Shown in pieces: positions 8,855-17,382 of a DNA stretch of 64,000 nt. Source of the DNA: JBBWZH01 sp035544115. Its GTDB lineage: Bacteria > Actinomycetota > Actinomycetes > Mycobacteriales > CADCTP01. The stretch is from NCBI GenBank assembly GCA_963714145.1, contig OY970235.1, positions 7,068,001 to 7,132,000 of the forward strand. The letters are read 5' to 3'. The notes under the pieces are model-generated. The model worked only from the letters and a program-made list of their open reading frames with translations, made no database searches and was not told the DNA's origin. Within the stretch, counting starts at the first letter, position 1; each line of letters starts with the position of its first letter. A program made the translations under genes and the position numbers.

Positions 8855-8883
8855 AACGTACCGTTAAATCGAAATTATCGCAA
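8855..8883 (-). promoter_or_regulatory. Sigma-70-type promoter for the toxin-antitoxin pair
   Basis: On the minus strand TTGCGA (8878-8883) and TACGTT (8855-8860) are separated by exactly 17 bp. The -10 end lies about 29 bp before the antitoxin ATG. The stretch is strikingly A+T-rich for this genome. This is a sequence prediction only. Confidence 0.5.
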
Positions 8884-8942
8884 CGCTCTCGGTCGAGTCC
8901 GGGCTCGGGGTTCTGTCGGGGGGTCGTCGTACGGTCTGCGGC

Positions 8943-9590
8943 ATGGCTGAGGCGTCCTTTCTGACCGCGACGCGGGTGGCGTACGACCTGGTGGCCGACA
9001 GCTACGCCGAGCTGTTGCGGGTGGAGCTGGGGCGGCGGCCGGTGGATCGGGCGCTGCTGGCCGCGTTCGCCGAGCTGGTGCAGGGCGGTGCGGGCGGGGC
9101 GGTGCTCGACGTCGGGTGCGGGCCGGGGCGGGTGACGGCGCACCTGCAGTCGCTCGGGCTGAGCGCCTCGGGCCTCGACCTGTCGCCCGGCATGATCGCG
9201 GCGGCCCGGCGCGAGCACCCGGGCCTGCGGTTCGACGAGGGGTCGATGCTGGCCCTCGATCACGGGAACGGCGCACTCGGCGGCGTCGTGGCCTGGTACT
9301 CGATCATCCACATCCCACCGGAGCTGCACCCGGCGGTGTTCGCCGAGTTCCACCGGGTGCTGGCGCCGGGCGGCTGGCTGCTGCTCGCCTTCCAGGTCGG
9401 CGACGAGCGCCGGCACATCAGCCAGGGGTACGGCCACGAGGTGGCGCTGGACGCGTACCGGCTGCCACCCGACCGCATCGCCGGCCTGCTCGGCCAGGCC
9501 GGGTTCAGCCTGCACGCCCAACTGCTGCGCGAGCCGAACGCGGACGAAAAGGTGCAGCAGGCGTTCCTACTCGCGCACAAGCCGGCCTGA
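8943..9590 (+). CDS. Class I SAM-dependent methyltransferase
   Basis: 215 residues. Motif I VLDVGCGPGRV is at about residues 56-66, the acidic loop follows in SASGLDLSPGM, and post-I/motif II appear as GGVVAWYSIIHIP and FHRVLAPGGWLLLAFQ. These place it in the Methyltransf_11/25 group; substrate unknown. It is divergent from the toxin-antitoxin pair and convergent with the S33 peptidase gene, with a strong hairpin in the gap. Confidence 0.9.
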   Translation: MAEASFLTATRVAYDLVADSYAELLRVELGRRPVDRALLAAFAELVQGGAGGAVLDVGCGPGRVTAHLQSLGLSASGLDLSPGMIAAARREHPGLRFDEGSMLALDHGNGALGGVVAWYSIIHIPPELHPAVFAEFHRVLAPGGWLLLAFQVGDERRHISQGYGHEVALDAYRLPPDRIAGLLGQAGFSLHAQLLREPNADEKVQQAFLLAHKPA

Positions 9591-9613
9591 GCGGGCTCAC
9601 CCCGCCGGTGGTG

Positions 9614-9652
9614 CCCGTCTCGCTGGTGGCGGCGCGCCACCAGCGGGACGGG
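9614..9652. terminator. Bidirectional terminator-like hairpin
   Basis: A 17-bp near-perfect stem (CCCGTCTCGCTGGTGGC against GCCACCAGCGGGACGGG, one T/G wobble) with a 5-base loop lies between the convergent ends of the methyltransferase (9590) and peptidase (9659) genes. There is no T-run, as is usual in high-G+C actinobacteria. Confidence 0.7.
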
Positions 9653-9658
9653 AAGGCG

Positions 9659-11347
9659 CTACCGGGTGGCCAGGGCGAGCTGCCGGCCGGGCAGCGGCAC
9701 CGGGTAGGGCAACTGCCGGGCGAGCGCCGACGCCGCGGCCGGGGCCGGGAACAGCGGCGCGTCGGCGGTGCACACGGTGCCCGCCGGCGGCAGCGCGCCG
9801 GCCACCAGGTACTGCGCCTCCGCGGTCAGCGTGCACGTGCCCGGCTGCCCGAACGAGCTGTGCCCGTACCCGTCGTGGGTGAGCAGCACCGCGTTCGGCC
9901 CCATCAGCCGGGCCAGCTTCTGGGCGCTGGCCAGCGGCGTGATCGGGTCGTGCGTGACGCCGACCAGCAGCACCGGGTGTGCGGTGCGGGCGTTCCACGG
10001 GCCGGTGTAGCGCGACACCGCTCGCGCCGGCCAGGTCGCGCACGGCAGCGTGTTGAGCCAGCCGATGACCGGGCCGCCGGTCGGGCTGATCTGGCTGACC
10101 CGCCGCACGAACGCCGGCCACAGCGCCGGGTTCCGCGGCGACGTGCCGTCCGTGCAGAGGATGGCGGCCTGCGCGTCCGCGGTGTTGTCGTAGTCGCTGG
10201 ACGGCGGTGCCGCCGGCTCGCCGAGGCTCTGCAGCAGCGGCCGGCCGTCCCCGCGCTCCAGCGCGGCCAGCGCGGTCGCCAGCTGCGGCCAGCTCGCCGT
10301 GCTGTAGAGCGAGGAGAAGATCGCCGTCAGGGTGAGCTGGTAGCTGACCAGGGTGGGTACCGACGCGTCCGGCACCGGCACCGGTGCCTGCCGCAGCCGG
10401 GCCAGCAGCCGGTCGATCCGCAGCCGCACGTCACCCCGACCGGCCAGCGCGCACCGCGCCGGGCCGGCCGCCGCGCAGCTGGTGGCGAGGCCGGACAGCA
10501 CCTTCTCGGTGTCCGCCAGCGAGCTGGCCACCCAGTCGAACAGCCTGCCGGTGTACGCGACCGGGTCGGTCACCCCGTCCAGCACGAGCGCGCGCACCCG
10601 GTCCGGGAACAGGTTCGCGTAGGTGGCGCCGAGCGCGGTGCCGTACGACAGGCCCAGGTACGTCAGCGCGCCGTCGCCGACCGCGGCGCGGAGCCGGTCG
10701 AGGTCGCGGGCGGCGAACTCGGTGGACAGGTACGGCAGCAGGCCGCCGCTGCGGGCGCCGCAGGCGGCGGTGAACAGGCCCAGCTTCGCCTGGAACCGCC
10801 GCTCGGCGGCCGGGCCGATCGGGAACCGCTCCTCGTTCGCGTAGAACAGCGCCTGCTGCAGCCCGCCGCTGAAGCAGCGCACCGACGTGCTCGCGCCGAC
10901 GCCGCGCGGGTCGAACCCGACGATGTCGAACCGGCCGGCACCGAAGAGCTGGCCGAACGCCGGACCGCCGCTCCGCACGAGCTGCACTCCGGAGCCGCCC
11001 GGGCCGCCGGGGTTGATGAACAGTGAGCCGATCCGGTGCGCCTGGTCGGACGCGGGGAACCGGATCAGCGCAATCGAGACCGTCGGACCGTCCGGCCGGG
11101 TGTAGTCCAGCGGGACCGGCGCCGTGCCGCACTGGAAGCCGCCACCGCAGTCGGTCCAGGCCACCGCGGCCACCGCGCTGTCCGGGGCTGCCGGGGCTGC
11201 CGGGGCCGATGGGGCCGACGCCGCCGGCCCGGTCAGCGCGACCGTGGCCAGCAGCACCGCCGAACCCAGCACGGTCGACCGCCGCGCGGCGGCCAGCCCG
11301 CGCAGCACCGCTCTCGGCCGCAACACCGTCTGTGAACGCTTCCGCAT
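9659..11347 (-). CDS. Secreted alpha/beta-hydrolase, S33 tripeptidyl aminopeptidase-like
   Basis: 562 residues. A basic N-region and hydrophobic core (VLGSAVLLATVALTGPAASA) form a signal peptide. The oxyanion segment FINPGGPGGSG, the nucleophile elbow GLSYGT (Ser), THDPITP (Asp) and GYGHSSF (His) give the full triad, and the C-terminal cysteine-containing TAP-like domain (GTCTLTAEAQYLV) is present. Family members remove N-terminal peptides or hydrolyse esters outside the cell. The start is ATG at 11347. It stands alone on the minus strand between the methyltransferase and GST-like genes. Confidence 0.9.
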   Translation of the reverse strand: MRKRSQTVLRPRAVLRGLAAARRSTVLGSAVLLATVALTGPAASAPSAPAAPAAPDSAVAAVAWTDCGGGFQCGTAPVPLDYTRPDGPTVSIALIRFPASDQAHRIGSLFINPGGPGGSGVQLVRSGGPAFGQLFGAGRFDIVGFDPRGVGASTSVRCFSGGLQQALFYANEERFPIGPAAERRFQAKLGLFTAACGARSGGLLPYLSTEFAARDLDRLRAAVGDGALTYLGLSYGTALGATYANLFPDRVRALVLDGVTDPVAYTGRLFDWVASSLADTEKVLSGLATSCAAAGPARCALAGRGDVRLRIDRLLARLRQAPVPVPDASVPTLVSYQLTLTAIFSSLYSTASWPQLATALAALERGDGRPLLQSLGEPAAPPSSDYDNTADAQAAILCTDGTSPRNPALWPAFVRRVSQISPTGGPVIGWLNTLPCATWPARAVSRYTGPWNARTAHPVLLVGVTHDPITPLASAQKLARLMGPNAVLLTHDGYGHSSFGQPGTCTLTAEAQYLVAGALPPAGTVCTADAPLFPAPAAASALARQLPYPVPLPGRQLALATR

Positions 11348-11554
11348 CGAAGCCTCCTGACGGTCCGCCGTGGCGCGTTCCCGCTGAACGGCGCCCTCCG
11401 GCGGACGACACCGCCAAACGTAACTTCCGGGCAGCTCCGGGCCGAACCGGGGCGGAACCGGCCCGGCCCCGCCACTACCCCGGCAACCGGAGGCCGGAGC
11501 GAAGGGGGTCAGACCCGGGCCGGCAGCCCGCCGCGACGCCGCGACGAACCGCGG

Positions 11555-12583
11555 TCAGCCGGCGACCAGCGCGTGCGCCGCCGGGACCGCCTCGTCCGCC
11601 GGCGGTGGCGGCGGTGCGGTGCCGGCGCCGAACGGGCGCCCGCCGAGGGCGTCCCGGCCGTGCGGGGTGAGCCAGCCGGACAGGTCCGGCCCGACCGGGA
11701 CGATCCCGGTCGGGTTGATGTCGCGATGCACCAGGTAGTAGTGCTTCTTGATGTCGGTGAAGTCGATCGTGTCGCCGAAGCCGGGGGTCTGGAAAAGGTC
11801 CCGGGCGTACGCCCAGAGCACCGGCAGCTCGCTGAGCTTGTTCCGGTTGCACTTGAAATGGCCGTGATAGACGGCGTCGAAGCGGACCAGCGTGGTGAAC
11901 AGCCGGATATCCGCCTCGGTGATCGTGTCGCCGACCAGGTAGCGCTGCCGGCTCAGCCGCTCGGACAGCCAGTCCAGCCGGTCGAACAACCGCCGGTACG
12001 CCTTCTCGTACGCTTCCTGGCTGCCCGCGAAGCCGGCCTGGTAGACGCCGTTGTTCACATCCTTGAAGACCTTCAGGTTGACGTCCGCCAGCTCGTCGCG
12101 CCTGTCGGCCGGCCAGAGGTCCGGGGCGCCGGGGCGGTGGAACTCGCGCCACTCGCTGGACAGGTCCTCGGTGATCTGGGCGAAATCGTTCGTGACCACC
12201 TGACCGGTCGGGATGTCCACGATCGCCGGGACGGTGATGCCCTGCTGGTAACCGGGGAACCGGGCGAAGAAGGCCTCCTGCAGCCGTTCGATGCCGAGCA
12301 CCGGGTCGCGGCCGCCGGGGTCGAGGTCGAAGGTCCAGCTCCGCTTGTCGTGCGTCGGCCCGGCCACGCCCATCGAGAGCACGTCCGCCAGCCCGAGCAG
12401 CCGCCGCACGATGATCGCCCGGTTCGCCCAGGGGCAGGCCCGGCTCACCACCAGCCGGTACCGGCCCGGCTCGACCGGGTAGCCGTCCCGTCCGTCGGCG
12501 GTGATCCGGGTCGCGATGTAGCGCATGTCGCGGCTGAACTCACCCGAGCTGGCATGGCCGCCGTCACCAGATTTGTCCGTCAC
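11555..12583 (-). CDS. Glutathione S-transferase superfamily, glutathionyl-hydroquinone reductase-like
   Basis: 342 residues. The catalytic motif CPWANR at about residues 49-54 is diagnostic of the Xi-class/ECM4-YqjG family, followed by GLADVLSMGVAGP and the all-helical C-terminal domain (RYLVGDTITEADIRLFTTLVRFD). The family reduces glutathionyl-hydroquinones; actinobacteria make mycothiol instead of glutathione, so the thiol partner here is an open question. A Pro-rich tail (PPPPPADE) is added at the C-terminus. The start is GTG at 12583. Confidence 0.88.
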   Translation of the reverse strand: MTDKSGDGGHASSGEFSRDMRYIATRITADGRDGYPVEPGRYRLVVSRACPWANRAIIVRRLLGLADVLSMGVAGPTHDKRSWTFDLDPGGRDPVLGIERLQEAFFARFPGYQQGITVPAIVDIPTGQVVTNDFAQITEDLSSEWREFHRPGAPDLWPADRRDELADVNLKVFKDVNNGVYQAGFAGSQEAYEKAYRRLFDRLDWLSERLSRQRYLVGDTITEADIRLFTTLVRFDAVYHGHFKCNRNKLSELPVLWAYARDLFQTPGFGDTIDFTDIKKHYYLVHRDINPTGIVPVGPDLSGWLTPHGRDALGGRPFGAGTAPPPPPADEAVPAAHALVAG

Positions 12584-12688
12584 CCCGCGATCCTGTCAGC
12601 CGCTGGGTGGGCCGGTGTCGATCGCCGGCGGAACGGATGCCCGGCCCGGTCGGCTCAGCCGGTGTCCGCGGCGACCGATGCAGTAGGC

Positions 12689-13249
12689 GTGACGCTGCGC
12701 AATTCCGGTGCCGGGCTGCTGCTCGCCGCTGCCGTGGCAGCGCTGGCCGGCTGCGGCGCCAGCACCACCGGCACGCCGGTCGCCGTAGCCGCCGGGCCGA
12801 CGACCGGATCGAACCCGTTGGCGACGAAAGCGCCCGGTTCGGACCCCATCGCGAAGACGGGGGTGCCGCTGTCGGTGGCCGCGGCCGGGCCGGCCTACCT
12901 GGCGGCGGTCGCCCCGGCCAACCGGGCCAAGTTCGCCATGTACGACGTGATCGGCGGCACGGACCAGGACAGCCTCGACCTGGTCGCGGCCCGGGCGGCC
13001 GTGGCCAGGTACGTCGCCGCCACCCAGGCCGAGGTCGCCGCGCTGCGGCGGCCACGCTGGCCGGACCGCGTCGCGGCCGACGTCGCGCAGCTGGTCAAGG
13101 AGAAGCAGACCCAGCTGCGCGGTTACCAGCTCGTGCTGCAGGCGCCCCGACGGGACTTCGGCCGGCTCTACAGCGCGCTGCAGGTGTCCAGCGGCGCGGC
13201 CGCCCGGATCAGGGCCGCGCTCAACCTCCCGCCAACCGATACGTACTGA
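12689..13249 (+). CDS. Putative secreted lipoprotein of unknown function
   Basis: 186 residues from GTG 12689, in the only frame with a sensible N-terminus. A signal peptide ends in the lipobox LAALAGCGAS (LAGC). After a Thr/Pro-rich spacer, residues 80-180 are helical and rich in Ala, Gln and Lys (AATQAEVAALRRPRW, LVKEKQTQLRGYQLVL). No domain is recognised; the helical part would act outside the membrane. It precedes the trypsin-like protease gene by 74 bp on the same strand. Confidence 0.65.
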   Translation: MTLRNSGAGLLLAAAVAALAGCGASTTGTPVAVAAGPTTGSNPLATKAPGSDPIAKTGVPLSVAAAGPAYLAAVAPANRAKFAMYDVIGGTDQDSLDLVAARAAVARYVAATQAEVAALRRPRWPDRVAADVAQLVKEKQTQLRGYQLVLQAPRRDFGRLYSALQVSSGAAARIRAALNLPPTDTY

Positions 13250-13323
13250 TCCCGCCGGTTATGCTCCGGCGCGACATGAGGTAGGTGCCGGCGGCGGACT
13301 CCGCGGGCGACGAAGGAGATGTG

Positions 13324-14124
13324 ATGCGGGTTCTCGGGCGCGGCTGGACCCGGCGCCGGGTCGGCGTGCTGGCCGCGGTGCTGGCGTTGGCCGCGGCCGC
13401 GGCGACCGTCAGCCTGGTCCGCGGGAGCAGCCCGGCCGGTGCGGTGGCCGGCGGCACCGTGGTGAAGCAGGGCAGCTACCGGTTCGCCGCGAAGCTCACG
13501 TTCACCGGCATCCCGCGTACCGACGGCACCCGGTACGACAGCGCCTGCTCGGGCGCGCTGATCGCGCCGCAGTGGGTGATCAGCGCCGGGCACTGCTTCC
13601 ACGACGCGGCCCGGCGCCGGATCGGCGGCCGGCCGCCGTACCAGACCAGCACGGTCACCATCGGCCGGGCCGACGTCCGGGTGGGCATCGGCGTAGTGCT
13701 GTCCATTGTGGACGTACGGCAGTCGCCGACGAACGACATCGCGCTGGCGAAACTGTCCGCGCCGGTGGTCGGCATCACCCCGATGGCGCTGCCGAAGGGC
13801 GCGCCGAAGGTCGGCGAGGTGGTCCGGCTCGCCGGCTACGGCGCGACCAGCTCGATCAACCCCGTCCCGTCCATGGTGCTGCGCACGGGTCAGTTCACCG
13901 TGGCCGCGATCAGCGCCCCGTACATCGGCGTCACCGGCCGCGCCCCGGCCCGGAACACCAGTGCCTGCCTGTACGACTCGGGCGCCCCGTACTTCCGCGA
14001 CATCCACCCGGCCACCCTGGTCTCGGTGGAGAGCACCGGCCCGAACTGCCCGCACACCGCCCGCGAGACCACCTCCCGGGTCGACACCATCCTGCCCTGG
14101 CTCACCCAACAACTGCGCCGCTGA
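13324..14124 (+). CDS. Secreted trypsin-like serine protease (S1)
   Basis: 266 residues. A basic start and hydrophobic helix (VGVLAAVLALAAAAATVSLV) form a signal peptide or anchor. The triad is visible: SAGHCFHD (His), NDIALAKL (Asp) and YDSGAPYF (Ser, in place of the common GDSGGP). Two cysteines flank His as in S1 folds. The ATG at 13324 has AAGGAG 8 bases upstream; a longer in-frame extension is not needed. The altered Ser loop (Y and A for G and G) may shift specificity. Confidence 0.88.
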   Translation: MRVLGRGWTRRRVGVLAAVLALAAAAATVSLVRGSSPAGAVAGGTVVKQGSYRFAAKLTFTGIPRTDGTRYDSACSGALIAPQWVISAGHCFHDAARRRIGGRPPYQTSTVTIGRADVRVGIGVVLSIVDVRQSPTNDIALAKLSAPVVGITPMALPKGAPKVGEVVRLAGYGATSSINPVPSMVLRTGQFTVAAISAPYIGVTGRAPARNTSACLYDSGAPYFRDIHPATLVSVESTGPNCPHTARETTSRVDTILPWLTQQLRR

Positions 14125-14134
14125 CCGAGCCCGG

Positions 14135-14170
14135 CCGGATGGCCCGGGAGGGGTCTCCCGGGCCATCCGG
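14135..14170. terminator. Perfect 15-bp hairpin between convergent genes
   Basis: CCGGATGGCCCGGGA and its exact complement flank a 6-base loop between the protease end (14124) and the CU044_5270 gene end (14180). It probably ends transcription from both sides. Confidence 0.75.
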
Positions 14171-14179
14171 CGGGTCAGA

Positions 14180-15265
14180 TCAGTTCGGGAGTTGGCGGGG
14201 GTGGTCGACCACCGCGGCCCTGGTGATGGCGATCGAGTTGGAGCTGTGCGCGGTGTTCAGGCGCTCGCCGAGCATCCGGTAGTCGTTCCGGTCGAAGATC
14301 CATTCCACGTAGTTCACCACCTCGGCGCCGACCTCACCGGGGGCCGGGCGGGCGGCCGCGTCGCTCATCCTCCGGGAGATGCCGATGCCCTCGCGGCCGG
14401 CCGCGTCCACGGTGCTGGACACGATCCGGACGCCCGGGATCTTGGCAGCGACCTGGTAGAGCGCGGCGGCCAGGTTCGGCGGCAGCACCGCCTGCGCGAG
14501 CAGCTCGCCGATGATCGCGAACGCGGTCTGGTCCCGGTCCGGGACGGCGTTCGGCTTGCTGCCGGCGGTCCGCTGCACCGAGCGGCGGATCAACGCGAGC
14601 AGCGCGTCCGGGTCGGTGGGCAGCGTGGTCAGGTACTTGTAGGTGGGCAGCCGCAGGCCGATCGCGGTGGGCGGGTAGGCCGGGGTGGCGGCGCTGTACA
14701 CCTGCCCCAGCTTGTCGATCGACACACTCCAGCCCGGCCGGGTGCCGTCCACCGAGGCCCAGTGCTTGCCCGGCGCGTCCGGGAAGCGCTTGGTGACCCA
14801 CCTGCCGTCCGGGTTCAGCACCCGCAGCGTGGCGTCCGAGACCGACTCGGTGTAGATGAACTGGTCGTCCCGGATCGGCTGGCCGGTGCGCTTCGCCGCG
14901 AGCGCGATCCGGGCGAGCAGCAACTGCGGGGTGTCGGCCGGCCGCGCCGGCCGCTGCCCGGTCGAACCACCCGGTTTCGGGCCGGCGGTGGTGGCCGCCC
15001 CGCCCTGGCTGGGCGTACCGGTGGTCCGCTGGCCGTCGGCCACGACCACGCCGGCGGCGACCGCCAGCGCCACGCCGGCCGCGACCCCGCCGACGACGAC
15101 CGGCCGGCGGATCCGGCGGCTGCCGGACGAACCCGCCCGGGCCGCTGGCAGGTGCGGCGTGCGGTGCTGGACGGTGTACCGCATCCGGTCCATCGCGCCG
15201 GGCGGCGGCTCGGCCAGATCCTGCCGGACCTCGGCGAGCAGCTGCTCGCCCACGTGCTGATCCAT
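14180..15265 (-). CDS. CU044_5270 family membrane protein (sigma-factor partner)
   Basis: 361 residues. A cytoplasmic N-terminal region (MDQHVGEQLLAEVRQDLAEP) precedes one transmembrane helix near residues 56-78 (VVVGGVAAGVALAVAAGVVV) and a large outside domain (FIYTESVSDATLRVL, HWASVDGTRPGW). This layout is the family hallmark, and the gene typically follows an ECF sigma gene as here (20-bp gap). It is presumed to act as a membrane-tethered modulator of the sigma factor; direct anti-sigma activity is inference. Confidence 0.82.
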   Translation of the reverse strand: MDQHVGEQLLAEVRQDLAEPPPGAMDRMRYTVQHRTPHLPAARAGSSGSRRIRRPVVVGGVAAGVALAVAAGVVVADGQRTTGTPSQGGAATTAGPKPGGSTGQRPARPADTPQLLLARIALAAKRTGQPIRDDQFIYTESVSDATLRVLNPDGRWVTKRFPDAPGKHWASVDGTRPGWSVSIDKLGQVYSAATPAYPPTAIGLRLPTYKYLTTLPTDPDALLALIRRSVQRTAGSKPNAVPDRDQTAFAIIGELLAQAVLPPNLAAALYQVAAKIPGVRIVSSTVDAAGREGIGISRRMSDAAARPAPGEVGAEVVNYVEWIFDRNDYRMLGERLNTAHSSNSIAITRAAVVDHPRQLPN

Positions 15266-15285
15266 GGTGTCCTCCGCGGGGATTG

Positions 15286-15867
15286 TCAGATTGACGGTTC
15301 GTAGTGGCCGGGGACGGCCTGCCGCAGCCGGGCCTTGGCCCGGTGCAGCCGGGACCGGACGGTGCCCGGCGGCAGCCCGAGCGCGGTGGCCAGCTCGGGG
15401 TAGTCCATGCCGGCCCAGACGTGCAGCAACAGCAGGTCGCGCAGCTTGGCTGGCATGGCCGCGAGCTCACCGGCGATGGCGCGGATCGCGGCCTGCGCGT
15501 CCACCCGCTCGCCGGCCGGTTCCACAAACGATTCGGTGATCTGCCGGGCCGACCCGAGCGGGTCGCCGCCGGCCCGGGCCAGCGCCCGCCAGGCCCGGAC
15601 CTCGGACCGGCGATGGTCGTGCAGCAGGTTGGTCAGGATGCCGAACAGCCAGGGCCGCGCGCTGGGGGCCGCCGGGTCGTACCGGCCCCGGGTCGCGAAG
15701 GCGACCAGGAACGTCTCGGCGACCAGATCCTCGGCGGCCTGCTGGCCGACCCGGCGGGCGGTGTAGCCATAGAGCAGGCCGGCGTACCGCTCGAACAGCT
15801 CGCCGAACCACTCCGGCGGACCGGTGACGAGCCCAGCGTCGCTGCGGTCGGTCAGGTGGATGGGCAC
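15286..15867 (-). CDS. ECF RNA polymerase sigma factor (SigE/SigK-like)
   Basis: 193 residues. Region 2 is at LFERYAGLLYGYTARRVGQQAAEDLVAET and region 4 at LPPGTVRSRLHRAKARLRQ, with the usual linker between. The GTG start at 15867 has GGGAGG 6 bases upstream and is preferred to ATG at 15894, which lacks a ribosome site. It is followed by its membrane partner gene at 14180-15265, forming a two-gene operon. The signal it senses is unknown. Confidence 0.88.
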   Translation of the reverse strand: MPIHLTDRSDAGLVTGPPEWFGELFERYAGLLYGYTARRVGQQAAEDLVAETFLVAFATRGRYDPAAPSARPWLFGILTNLLHDHRRSEVRAWRALARAGGDPLGSARQITESFVEPAGERVDAQAAIRAIAGELAAMPAKLRDLLLLHVWAGMDYPELATALGLPPGTVRSRLHRAKARLRQAVPGHYEPSI

Positions 15868-16200
15868 GGCATCCCTCCCATCAACTGGATTCATGGGTCC
15901 TTGTTGTCCGCACGGGTCACCGGGGTTCCGCGATCTCGTAGACCGATCGCCATCGTGATCGCGCTGAGCACGCCTACGAGCCTGGTTCGTCGTCTCACCT
16001 GCGCTCCTCGCCAGTGCCGACCCGCCCGGAGGCGGCAGGCGGCGGTCGCCGTCCGGCCCGCTAGTTGTCCGGACGGCCGCCCGAGGTTCCGGCCGCTGAC
16101 TTCCGGCCGGTTGACGGGAGCAGGGACGGCCCGCCGGCACGGCGGGGACTGGCGCGGATCTGACCTGCCGGGCGGCGGGCCAGCCTCCCGGGCGGTGAGC
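15868..16200. other. Gene-free stretch upstream of the sigma gene
   Basis: No convincing coding frame. It presumably holds the sigma-operon promoter near its left end; no clear -35/-10 pair was found by eye. It runs into the 20-bp tandem repeats at 16201. Confidence 0.5.
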
Positions 16201-16350
16201 CAGCCACCGGCCGGCGGGTCAGCATGCCGGCCGGCAGGTCAGCCAACCGACCGATGAGTCAGCCAGCCAGCCGGCGAGTCAGCCAACCGACCGGCGAGTC
16301 AGCCAACCGGCCGATGAGTCAGCCGGCCCGCTGGCGAGTCAGCCGACCGG
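16201..16350. repeat. 20-bp tandem repeats at the 3' end of the EamA gene
   Basis: About seven copies of a degenerate 20-mer, consensus AGCCAACCGRCCGRYGAGTC, end to end. The last copies overlap the EamA gene: its stop codon (16339-16341) is one of the TCAGCC elements of the repeat, so each unit carries a copy of the gene's final Gly codon and stop. Confidence 0.8.
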
Positions 16351-17310
16351 AGATCGGGCCGGCTCGGCGGGGACGGGCACCGGGTCGGGGGTGAGCGCGG
16401 GGCCGGCCAGTTCGTCCAGCCGGACCAGGGCGACCCCGGCGATGATCAGGACGCCGCCGGCCAGTTGCGCGGCGCTGGGCAGCTCGTCCAGCAGTGCCCA
16501 GGCGACCAGGACGGCGAAGATGACCTCGGTGAGGCCGACGAAGGAGGCCAGTTTCGGGCCGAGCCGGCGGGCGGCGGTGATGCCGGTGACGTACGCGAAC
16601 GCGGCCGCGACCAGCGACAGCCCGAGGATCGGCACCAGCCAGCTGGCCCGGTGCCCGGCGAAGTGCACCGACCCGTAGCTGGCGTGCATCGGCAGCACCC
16701 GGGCCGCGCCGAGGATCAGCAGCGCCACCGCGCCGACCAGCATGCCGCCACCGGCTACCGCGATCGGTGGCAGGTCATCGTCCTCTTTGGACGAGAGCAC
16801 GAAGTAGACGGCCAGCCCGGTGCCCGCGCCGAGCCCCCACAGCACGCCGACCGGGTCGAGGTCGACGCCGCCGACCACGTCCAGCACCAGGGCGAGGCCG
16901 AGCAGCGCGACGACCGAGCCGAGCACGGTCAGCCGGCGCGGCCGGTGGCCGTGCCGGACCCACAACCAGCCGACCACCAGCAGGATCCCCATGTACTCCA
17001 GCAGCAGCGCGACGCCCACCTCAAGCCGCTCGATGGCGTTGAAGTAGAAGACCTGGCAGCCGGCCACCGCGATCACGCCGAAGCCGCTGACGAGCCCGAG
17101 GTTGCGGCGCAGTGCCCACCACCGGCCACGCAGCGCGAGCACGGTCGGCACCGCCAGCGCGAGCGCCGCGATGCAGACCCGGGCCAGCACCGCGGCGCCC
17201 GGTGACCAGCCGGCATCGGTCAGCGCCCGGGCGAACGACCCGGACGTGCCGAAGGTGGCGGCGGACAGCAGTGCCACGCCGAGCCCGACACCGGTCGAGG
17301 GCTTGCCCAC
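16339..17310 (-). CDS. EamA/DMT family transporter
   Basis: 323 residues from GTG 17310, which has GGGGAGG 5 bases upstream (ATG at 17328 is the alternative). Ten hydrophobic segments form two EamA repeats, starting LGVALLSAATFGTSGSFARAL and SSLVPILGLSLVAAAFAYVTG-like. Family members export small metabolites or amino acids. It is divergent from the CGNR regulator with a shared inverted repeat, so the pair is probably a regulator and its target exporter. Confidence 0.88.
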   Translation of the reverse strand: MGKPSTGVGLGVALLSAATFGTSGSFARALTDAGWSPGAAVLARVCIAALALAVPTVLALRGRWWALRRNLGLVSGFGVIAVAGCQVFYFNAIERLEVGVALLLEYMGILLVVGWLWVRHGHRPRRLTVLGSVVALLGLALVLDVVGGVDLDPVGVLWGLGAGTGLAVYFVLSSKEDDDLPPIAVAGGGMLVGAVALLILGAARVLPMHASYGSVHFAGHRASWLVPILGLSLVAAAFAYVTGITAARRLGPKLASFVGLTEVIFAVLVAWALLDELPSAAQLAGGVLIIAGVALVRLDELAGPALTPDPVPVPAEPARSPVG

Positions 17311-17323
17311 GGGACCTCCCCAC

Positions 17324-17354
17324 GTCATCAGTCAAATTCATCTATGCTGATGAC
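17324..17354. promoter_or_regulatory. Inverted repeat in divergent promoter region (probable operator)
   Basis: GTCATCAG (17324-17331) and CTGATGAC (17347-17354) form a perfect 8-bp inverted repeat with a 15-bp spacer, between the divergent EamA and CGNR genes in an A+T-richer patch. It is a natural site for the CGNR protein to bind. Confidence 0.55.
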
Positions 17355-17382
17355 ACTAGCTGGCCTCGTGACAGGAGCCAAG

